A DNA stretch of 11,359 nt, from NCBI GenBank assembly GCA_937952875.1, contig CALFDI010000055.1:1-11359 (forward strand). The letters are read 5' to 3'. The notes below the pieces were generated by a model. The model worked only from the letters and a program-made list of their open reading frames with translations. It was not told where the DNA came from and searched no databases. Source of the DNA: an uncultured Verrucomicrobiales bacterium. GTDB taxonomy: Bacteria; Verrucomicrobiota; Verrucomicrobiia; Verrucomicrobiales; Akkermansiaceae. The translations under genes were made by a program, and so were the position numbers. Shown here one piece after another: positions 6,309-11,359 of the stretch; the first letter of the stretch is position 1; every line of letters begins with the position of its first letter.

Positions 6309-7187
6309 ATGGCTCGATGGTTTTTTCTTTTTTTAGCACTCAGTTTCTCTGCGCAAGCGATGGAAATCGTAGGAGCGAATACTCGCGCTGCGAGCATCGC
6401 CTTTCTCAAAACACTCAATGAAAAACAGCTAGAGGCAGTCATCCTGCCTTCGGATCACGAGAATCGCTGGTCCATGCGCTTCACCGGAGGAGGTGACCGC
6501 CCTGGGCTACTCATGTCCTCTCTACGACCTGAGCAGAAAAAAGCGGTCGACACTCTTATCTCTCTCGTCCTCTCAAAGAAGGGGCTCGCCAAAGTCAAAG
6601 AGATACAGAAGCAGGACGGTGACTTCACACTTCACCGTCTCGTCATCGCATTCTTTGGTGATCCTCGCAAAGAGAAGTCCTTCGTCTGGCGAATCGGTGA
6701 ACACCATTTCACGGTCGTTAATGTCGAAATGGAGAATCTCAAAATTGTCGAATTCGGCCCGATATTGCTCGGCTCTAATCCCTACGGCCCGTGGGACTCC
6801 GAGGAGAAAAATTTCATCGATCTCTATGCAAAATGCCAGGATGCAGTCACCGTCATAAAAGGTTCAGGAATCTCAAGCCGTCCGCTCCGTGCTGGGCATG
6901 GCACCTCCTACACAGCTCTTTCTCGAGACGCTCAAGCGGCCGTTAAGAAAGCATGGAATCATCGGATGGACCTCTTCACTCCAGGTGTCCGTTCATCTCT
7001 ACAGAATTCACTCGCTGAGGCTGGAGGGTGGGACTCACTCTCTCTCGCATTCTATAAAGAAGCACCGAACCGTCTCGGAAAAGATGGTGGCCGCTGGGAT
7101 GCTAAACTCGGGAATGATAAAGTTCTCTTCGATATCGAACTCTCACGCGGACACAACCATATGAGCATCTGGATGCGAACAAAGTGA
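6309..7187 (+). CDS. Exported DUF3500-like protein
   Basis: I chose the ATG at 6309 (292 residues) over an in-frame TTG at 6291 because it gives a clean signal peptide, a short basic start followed by a Phe/Leu core ending SAQA/ME (17 residues), and because the TTG lies within the terminator T tract. The mature sequence follows the DUF3500 pattern: a Trp-Ser-Met-Arg-Phe start (54-58), an LRPEQKKAVDTL helix (72-83), AFFGDPR (114-120), a WRIGEHHFTVVNVE strand with paired His132-133, an ILLGSNPYGPW segment (152-162), and a C-terminal FDIELSRGHNHMSIW (274-288). The repeated His positions suggest metal or substrate binding, but the family has no assigned activity that I can state. It is probably periplasmic or secreted. 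It seems transcriptionally separate from the toroid gene. Alternative identity: a divergent relative outside DUF3500 proper. Confidence 0.72.
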   Translation: MARWFFLFLALSFSAQAMEIVGANTRAASIAFLKTLNEKQLEAVILPSDHENRWSMRFTGGGDRPGLLMSSLRPEQKKAVDTLISLVLSKKGLAKVKEIQKQDGDFTLHRLVIAFFGDPRKEKSFVWRIGEHHFTVVNVEMENLKIVEFGPILLGSNPYGPWDSEEKNFIDLYAKCQDAVTVIKGSGISSRPLRAGHGTSYTALSRDAQAAVKKAWNHRMDLFTPGVRSSLQNSLAEAGGWDSLSLAFYKEAPNRLGKDGGRWDAKLGNDKVLFDIELSRGHNHMSIWMRTK

Positions 7188-7235
7188 CTGGCTTCCGTCT
7201 TGTGAAATCGGAAAAAATCCTATTTCTTCTCACAT

Positions 7236-7412
7236 ATGAGTTTCCCCTCTCTCTCCCGTATCGCTCTCATAGCAGGTTTATGTCTTTCCTGTAACTCATG
7301 CGGACTACTCGGCCTCCCATCGAGCGTCGCTAAGACTGCCAATAGCCTTATAAAGGTCCCACTCTCTGTCGCCAGCTCCGCAGCTAAGATTGCACGCCCT
7401 GGCGCATTCTAG
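7236..7412 (+). CDS. Small predicted lipoprotein, 58 residues
   Basis: An ATG frame short enough to be missed by length-limited gene calling. It starts with Met-Ser-Phe-Pro-Ser-Leu-Ser-Arg, followed by a hydrophobic core (IALIAGLCL) and Cys16, Cys19 and Cys22. The sequence Leu-Cys-Leu-Ser-Cys19 resembles a lipobox with Cys19 as lipidation site; Cys22 before Gly-Leu-Leu-Gly is a second possibility. The mature part is only about 39 residues, Ser/Ala/Lys-rich and probably helical (VAKTANSLIKVPLSVASSAAKIA). It sits 48 bases after the DUF3500-like gene on the same strand, so it may be co-transcribed with it, and its stop is 18 bases from the convergent RNase HII stop. Function unknown. Lack of a Shine-Dalgarno does not argue against it here, as neighbours lack one too. 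Confidence 0.6.
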   Translation: MSFPSLSRIALIAGLCLSCNSCGLLGLPSSVAKTANSLIKVPLSVASSAAKIARPGAF

Positions 7413-7430
7413 CTTTCGCTTCACTTTTTT

Positions 7431-8045
7431 CTAAAGGTCTAGTTGAAATTGAGCGATCGGAGCAAAGCCTTTACGATGAATGGGGCATGGCCCCAATGTG
7501 CGGAGAGCCTCCATATGAGCCTTCGTTCCATAGCCTTTATGACGGCCAAATCCATAGCCTGGCCACTTCTTATCAGCCTCCACCATAAGATGATCACGGG
7601 CAACCTTCGCTAAGACACTAGCAGCTGAGATGGAAAGGCTTAATGAGTCTCCTTTTACTAAAGACTCGGTAGGATAAGGAATCCCTTTCACAGGCAGCCC
7701 ATCGATCAGGCACATCTCCGGTATACAACTCAATCCTTCGACGGCACGACGCATAGCCAGATGTGTCGCATTTAAAATATTGAGCTCTAGTATTTCATCT
7801 TCACTCGCCCACGAAATACACTTGATAACAGCGTCATCTTCCATGAGCTGAGCGTAGAGAAGCTCACGGCGCTTCTCCGTCAGTTTCTTTGAATCATTCA
7901 GCCCTTCTGCTATATACCCCTGCGGTAAAATAACGGCTGCTGCAGAGACCGGCCCCGCTAAGGGACCACGCCCCGCTTCATCTACCCCACAGATGATATC
8001 TAAACCATTTGCTCGGTGTTTTTCTTCATGAAAATAGTCAGCCAT
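7431..8045 (-). CDS. rnhB: Ribonuclease HII
   Basis: Endonuclease that cuts the RNA strand of RNA-DNA hybrids and removes single ribonucleotides misincorporated into DNA. With the ATG at 8045 the protein has 204 residues, normal for the family; an in-frame TTG at 8066 would add seven residues with no family support. All catalytic acids are present: Asp22-Glu23 in CGVDEAGRGPLAGPV, Asp115 in LIDG and Asp133 in VKGDS. The 18-residue spacing of the last two matches known RNase HII enzymes. The LNDSKKL motif (49-55), the SISAASVLAKVARD helix (138-151) and the YGFGRHKGYGT...LGPCPIHR segment complete the signature. It follows the ThuA gene by 61 bases on the same strand, perhaps by read-through, and is functionally unrelated to it. 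Confidence 0.97.
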   Translation of the reverse strand: MADYFHEEKHRANGLDIICGVDEAGRGPLAGPVSAAAVILPQGYIAEGLNDSKKLTEKRRELLYAQLMEDDAVIKCISWASEDEILELNILNATHLAMRRAVEGLSCIPEMCLIDGLPVKGIPYPTESLVKGDSLSLSISAASVLAKVARDHLMVEADKKWPGYGFGRHKGYGTKAHMEALRTLGPCPIHRKGFAPIAQFQLDL

Positions 8046-8055
8046 AGGGGGAAGA

Positions 8056-8082
8056 CGTAACGCCAAAATCTATGACGTTACG
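8056..8082. other. 7-bp inverted repeat between the ThuA gene and rnhB
   Basis: CGTAACG (8056-8062) and CGTTACG (8076-8082) flank a 13-base spacer. On the minus strand the hairpin would follow the ThuA stop and precede the rnhB start. No U tract follows, so it is not a clear terminator; it may be an operator, a weak RNA structure or chance. Confidence 0.25.
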
Positions 8083-8106
8083 ATGAAACAAAGCAGCCGT
8101 TTTAAA

Positions 8107-9027
8107 CTATTCTTCGATTTTAAAATCGCCAATGGCCCACTGGATCCCTGCGAGATAATGCTTCAGCACCTTCTCATTCGAATAAATGTGGTGGTTATGC
8201 CCGAGAGAGCAGTAGAAGACGCGCCCCTTCCCCCAGTCTCTGCTCCATGATACACCGAAGTCGTTATCTGTTCGGCGAATACCTTTCACAGTCATGTCAC
8301 TCTTTTCCGTATCGAGACGGAGCAGCATGTCCACTTTCTGAGAATTATAAGGATCTTTGTGTTGATAGATTTCTTCTTTAAACTCGAGGTTCTCTCCCTC
8401 GAACATTGCGACAAGCGGATGTGACTCTTGTCCAGGCTCGACCTTGATGCTGACGTTCGTGCTAGCTCTCCACGGATGCCCCCAGAAGTAACCGTTCATC
8501 ATTTCACCATACTCCGGCCATTGATAGAACGTGTCTGTTGCCGAGTGAATACCAATGAAGCCGCCTCCGCTTTTGATAAACGCCATGAGATTTTTCTGCA
8601 GCTCCTTCGCTTTTGACTGATCTACTTCTTTATCAGCATCAGACATTTCCTTCATAGCTTTCTTAGAGGCACTAAAGACTTCACCTGTCGTATTTAAGAA
8701 ACACACAGCTGCAAATTCCTTGAGCTTCTCAGCCTCGAAATTCGCCAAATCATTCGAGACGACAGTTTCAAAAGCTCCTGTTTTTTCCCCCATGAGCTTC
8801 AGCGCGAGCTGACCTGTCTCGATAGACTTATGGCGAAATCCATTCGTGCGAGAAAAGACGAGTAGTTTGCGCTTTTCTACAGGATTCACGAAGGCCTTCT
8901 CTGGAAGAGCGGCTTGTATCAGAGCCTTTTGGTCAGCCTTCTGACCGTGATGGTTTGCCATGCCGAGACTCGCAAGAGCGATGACTGCACCTAGTGGCAA
9001 AAGAAGCGGAAGCGATAAGAGTTTCAT
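8107..9027 (-). CDS. Exported ThuA-domain protein (class I glutamine amidotransferase-like fold)
   Basis: A 306-residue protein with an N-terminal hydrophobic segment (about 4-22), likely a signal peptide or anchor. The ThuA domain begins at KRKLLVFSRTNGFRHKSIETG (52-72) and includes GGGFIGIHSATDTFYQWPEYG (154-174), GHPW (183-186), EEIYQHKDPY (218-227) and a C-terminal DFGVSWSRDWGKGRVFYCSLGHNHHIY (256-282). The GIH segment takes the place of the catalytic Cys region of true glutamine amidotransferases, so glutaminase activity is not expected. ThuA is linked to trehalose and other sugar use in rhizobia, and in Planctomycetes and Verrucomicrobia it often sits with Gfo/Idh/MocA oxidoreductases, as here: the oxidoreductase stop is 9 bases upstream. 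A lysine-rich stretch at 122-147 looks like an insertion. The substrate is unknown. Confidence 0.88.
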   Translation of the reverse strand: MKLLSLPLLLPLGAVIALASLGMANHHGQKADQKALIQAALPEKAFVNPVEKRKLLVFSRTNGFRHKSIETGQLALKLMGEKTGAFETVVSNDLANFEAEKLKEFAAVCFLNTTGEVFSASKKAMKEMSDADKEVDQSKAKELQKNLMAFIKSGGGFIGIHSATDTFYQWPEYGEMMNGYFWGHPWRASTNVSIKVEPGQESHPLVAMFEGENLEFKEEIYQHKDPYNSQKVDMLLRLDTEKSDMTVKGIRRTDNDFGVSWSRDWGKGRVFYCSLGHNHHIYSNEKVLKHYLAGIQWAIGDFKIEE

Positions 9028-9036
9028 AGTAGTAGA

Positions 9037-10194
9037 CTAAGAGAGCGGCGTCCAAGCTGCATTATTCTCGGACGATGAGACGACTGCATCGATAAAGGCC
9101 ATACCACGAATTCCATCGTCGATGCGCGGATAATCTAAGACTTTCTCAGATGGTGTCTCCCCCGCTTCTACTGCACGGATGTGATCGGCAAAGTTGCGAT
9201 AAATGTTAGCAAATGCCTCTAGGTAACCTTCAGGGTGACCAAAAGGAGTCCGAGAATTCTCAGAAGCCGCCTCACCGAGATAGTCATTCCCTGCACGCAA
9301 TGATGATGATGGCTCACCTAGCTTGTGGGTGATAAGCGTATTCGGCTCTTGTTGATTCCACTCTAGACCGCCTTTTTCCCCATAAACGCGCAGTGTTAGA
9401 CCGTTCTCGGTGCCCACTGAGATTTGTGATGCGCTTAAAATCCCCTTCGCCCCGTTCTCGAAACGCAGAAGAACATTCCCATCATCATCGAGAGCACGCC
9501 CTGGGACAAATGCTGTAAGATCTGCAGCAAGCTCCTTGATCGCTAGACCAGTAACATACTCAGCCAGATTCTCAGCATGTGTTCCGATATCACCCATGCA
9601 GCCAGCAGCACCTGAACGCTTTGGATCAGTTCTCCACTCTGCCTGCTTTGCCCCATCGGCTTCGAGCCGGGTCGCGAGCCATCCTTGATGATACTCGACA
9701 ACGACCTTCCGGATCTCTCCTAGATCACCGTTCTTCACCATCTCACGCGCCTGCTTTACCAGCGGATACCCTGTGTAGTTATGAGTCAACCCGTAGAGTA
9801 GGCCTGTCTTTTCAATGATCTTTTTTAACTCAAGTGACTGAGCCTTATCGAAGGTCGCAGGCTTATCTGACATGACGTGAAAGCCCGCTTCTAGAGCCGC
9901 CTTAGCTGCAGGAAAGTGCATGTGATTTGGCGTCACAATTGAGACAAAGTCCATCCGCTGATCAGCAGGAAGAGCCGCTTCCTTCTCCATCATCTCCTCC
10001 ATAGTCCCGTAGCAACGCGCTGGATCTAACATGAAGTCCTCACCAGATGCCTTAGACTTCTCAGGAGTCGAACTAAAAGCCCCACAGACGAGTTCAATCT
10101 GCTGATCAATAGCAGCTGCGATCCGGTGAATTCCGCCAATAAATGCATCCCGGCCACCACCGACCATGCCCATACGAATTTTACGATTTGCCAT
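9037..10194 (-). CDS. Gfo/Idh/MocA-family NAD(P)-dependent oxidoreductase
   Basis: A 385-residue oxidoreductase acting on sugars, inositols or their derivatives. The N-terminal Rossmann domain starts MGMVGGGRDAFIGGIHR (8-24). The VTPNHMHFPAAKAALEAGFHVMSDKP segment (87-112) carries the family lysine (Lys111), but in Asp-Lys-Pro form where Glu-Lys-Pro is usual. The C-terminal alpha/beta domain has GCMGDIGTHAENLAEYVTG (198-216) with the active-site pair Asp202 and His206. No signal peptide or Tat motif is present, so it should be cytoplasmic even though the coupled ThuA protein appears exported. It is first in a minus-strand operon, 9 bases before the ThuA gene, and divergent from the pseudouridine synthase. 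Substrate specificity cannot be read from the sequence. Confidence 0.93.
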   Translation of the reverse strand: MANRKIRMGMVGGGRDAFIGGIHRIAAAIDQQIELVCGAFSSTPEKSKASGEDFMLDPARCYGTMEEMMEKEAALPADQRMDFVSIVTPNHMHFPAAKAALEAGFHVMSDKPATFDKAQSLELKKIIEKTGLLYGLTHNYTGYPLVKQAREMVKNGDLGEIRKVVVEYHQGWLATRLEADGAKQAEWRTDPKRSGAAGCMGDIGTHAENLAEYVTGLAIKELAADLTAFVPGRALDDDGNVLLRFENGAKGILSASQISVGTENGLTLRVYGEKGGLEWNQQEPNTLITHKLGEPSSSLRAGNDYLGEAASENSRTPFGHPEGYLEAFANIYRNFADHIRAVEAGETPSEKVLDYPRIDDGIRGMAFIDAVVSSSENNAAWTPLS

Positions 10195-10355
10195 AATGTG
10201 AAAAAGAATTTCATAAAAGCTACAGGCTCTTCATGCGGGTTGAAGTCTTAATTTCGACTGATGCCTTGTTAATTCACTGCCACAAGACATCCATTGTCTG
10301 GTATATCATCCATTTGGAGATTTCATTTTCCCATCTCATCCCTCATCACGTCTGT
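10195..10355. promoter_or_regulatory. Divergent intergenic region between oxidoreductase and pseudouridine synthase genes
   Basis: This AT-rich stretch must carry promoters for both directions. It contains a small inverted repeat AGACA-TCCAT-TGTCT (10285-10299) followed two bases later by TATATCAT, a possible rightward -10, but no -35 hexamer at proper distance. An ATG at 10233 opens a frame into the synthase, but the 41 residues it would add lack any family similarity. No other gene was seen. Confidence 0.35.
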
Positions 10356-11138
10356 ATGGCTAAGGGCAAATCAGACGGACCACGTAAACGCTTCCAACCA
10401 CGCGGCATCGATATTCTTCACGAAGATCGTGATATCCTCGTCGTGTCTAAGGCAAGTGGACTCCTCACTGTAGATGATGGCCGCGACTCACGGACAGCCT
10501 ACTCAGCCCTGACGGATTACGTCAAAAAAGGGCAAGCTCGATCAAAAAACCGTATTTTCATCGTGCACCGCATTGATCGTGAAACATCTGGAATCCTCGT
10601 CTTTGCCAAGACAGAAGAAGTCAAAAGTAAACTTCAGCTAGACTGGGATAACACTCAGAAGACCTACTTAGCCATAGTAGATGGAACACCAGAAAAAGAA
10701 GAAGGAAGCATCATCTCATACCTCACAGAAGCCCCCAGCCTCAAAGTCTATAGCACGAAAGACAAAAAAGAAGGCAAACGCTCTGAGACAAAATTCAAAG
10801 TCATCAAGCCCATCGGAGAAAACCGCAGCTTGCTAGAGCTGAACATTCTAACCGGTCGCAAGCACCAGATTCGCGTGCACATGGCAGATGCAGGTCACCC
10901 CGTCGTCGGTGACATTAAGTATGGCAAACGCATCCACGGTAACCGCAGCATCGCCCTTCACGCCTTTCGCCTCACCTTTGACCATCCCTTTTCTGGAGAG
11001 ACCATGACCTTCGAAGCCCCCGTCCCGCCGAACTTTTACGGCCTAGGCGGCCTCATAGCACAGGAAGAAAAGCCAAAAGCCACTCGCGAAGATAAGATCG
11101 AAGCGAAAAAAGAGCGTAATAAGAAGAAAAGACCTTAG
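10356..11138 (+). CDS. RluA-family pseudouridine synthase
   Basis: An enzyme that converts uridine to pseudouridine in rRNA or tRNA. I place the start at ATG 10356 (260 residues) because the domain begins shortly after, at GIDILHEDRDILVVSKASGLL (17-37). The ATG at 10233 would add a Cys- and His-containing stretch not typical of the family. The catalytic motif is HRIDRETSGILVFAK (71-85) with nucleophile Asp74. The TGRKHQIRVHMADAGHPVVGD segment (166-186) and HAFRLTFDHPFSGE (202-215) complete the RluA signature. There is no N-terminal S4 RNA-binding domain, as in RluA-type rather than RluC/RluD-type enzymes. The C-terminal 25 residues are a Lys/Glu/Arg-rich tail that may aid RNA binding. Position specificity cannot be assigned. 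A strong terminator follows. Confidence 0.93.
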   Translation: MAKGKSDGPRKRFQPRGIDILHEDRDILVVSKASGLLTVDDGRDSRTAYSALTDYVKKGQARSKNRIFIVHRIDRETSGILVFAKTEEVKSKLQLDWDNTQKTYLAIVDGTPEKEEGSIISYLTEAPSLKVYSTKDKKEGKRSETKFKVIKPIGENRSLLELNILTGRKHQIRVHMADAGHPVVGDIKYGKRIHGNRSIALHAFRLTFDHPFSGETMTFEAPVPPNFYGLGGLIAQEEKPKATREDKIEAKKERNKKKRP

Positions 11139-11149
11139 CAATCGTCGCG

Positions 11150-11194
11150 GCCTCTGTTCTGCAGGAAAACAGTTTACCCAGAGGCAATTTTTTT
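11150..11194 (+). terminator. Rho-independent terminator after the pseudouridine synthase gene
   Basis: GCCTCTG (11150-11156) pairs perfectly with CAGAGGC (11179-11185). The 22-base interior can form alternative inner pairs, and seven T follow after two A. It starts 11 bases past the synthase stop. Confidence 0.75.
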
Positions 11195-11226
11195 GCTTCA
11201 CTCAATAGAGCAAATTCAAAAAAGCT

Positions 11227-11359
11227 ATGTTTAGAAACACTATCCCCAATCCCTTGGTAGTGATATGGGTATTCATTCTATCAATGATACCCGTCAGCGC
11301 TGAGATCGTCGATGGACTGTGGAATGGGAAACCATGGGATACAAAAAGACTGGAAGAAG
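11227..11359 (+). CDS. Exported protein of unknown function, 3' end outside the window
   Basis: From ATG 11227 the frame is open to the right edge (44 codons visible). The start Met-Phe-Arg-Asn precedes a hydrophobic core (LVVIWVFILSMI) and a likely signal peptidase site Val-Ser-Ala/Glu at residue 25. The mature part begins Glu-Ile-Val-Asp-Gly-Leu-Trp-Asn-Gly-Lys-Pro-Trp-Asp, then turns charged. Too little is visible to name a family. The preceding terminator makes it a separate transcription unit. Confidence 0.6.
   Translation, partial: MFRNTIPNPLVVIWVFILSMIPVSAEIVDGLWNGKPWDTKRLEE

Noticed and set aside
7193..7213. Terminator after the DUF3500-like gene
   Set aside because: TTCCG/CGGAA forms only a 5-bp stem, with an A-rich rather than T-rich follow-up.
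8046..8066. TTG start adding seven residues to RNase HII
   Set aside because: The added residues have no family support and an ATG start at 8045 gives a normal-length enzyme.
10233..10355. 41-residue N-terminal extension of the pseudouridine synthase
   Set aside because: It has no S4 domain or other family similarity and looks like translated intergenic DNA; ATG 10356 lies right before the conserved domain.
1..11359. CRISPR array, tRNA or rRNA genes
   Set aside because: No regularly spaced direct repeats, cloverleaf-like sequence or rRNA-like conserved blocks were seen on reading the window.

Overview
The window looks like a chromosomal segment of a Gram-negative bacterium, most likely a Verrucomicrobiota or related PVC-group member. 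This is an inference from gene content: a secreted ThuA-domain protein next to a Gfo/Idh/MocA oxidoreductase, a DUF3500-like secreted protein, a secreted alpha/alpha-toroid (squalene-cyclase-like) protein beside a HlyD-type adaptor, and a solitary REP-associated tyrosine transposase. Almost no gene has a recognisable Shine-Dalgarno sequence, which fits that group. No rRNA, tRNA or CRISPR array was seen.

Layout. Positions 1-391 hold the 3' part of a Y1/REP-associated transposase. Five short hairpins with TTC-type loops follow in the gap before a convergent glutamate/aspartate-type cation symporter (538-1830, minus). A divergent promoter region (1831-1907) leads rightward into an IscA/HesB iron-sulfur protein that overlaps an HscB-like J-domain protein by 4 bases. 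After a 156-base gap with a strange small membrane reading frame comes a tight run: alpha/beta hydrolase, HlyD-like adaptor with a long coiled coil, and a secreted toroid protein. The run ends at a terminator-like hairpin over the last stop codon. A DUF3500-like exported protein and a 58-residue lipoprotein follow.

On the minus strand (10194 down to 7431) a second cluster reads Gfo/Idh/MocA oxidoreductase, ThuA-domain protein, RNase HII. The first two probably act together in sugar or sugar-derivative metabolism; RNase HII is housekeeping. A RluA-family pseudouridine synthase diverges from this cluster and ends at a good intrinsic terminator. The right edge cuts into an unrecognised exported protein.

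Most of the window is ordinary. The parts most worth a second look are the hairpin cluster beside the transposase, the hydrolase-adaptor-toroid cassette that has an adaptor but no visible pump, and two small reading frames that standard gene calling is likely to miss.
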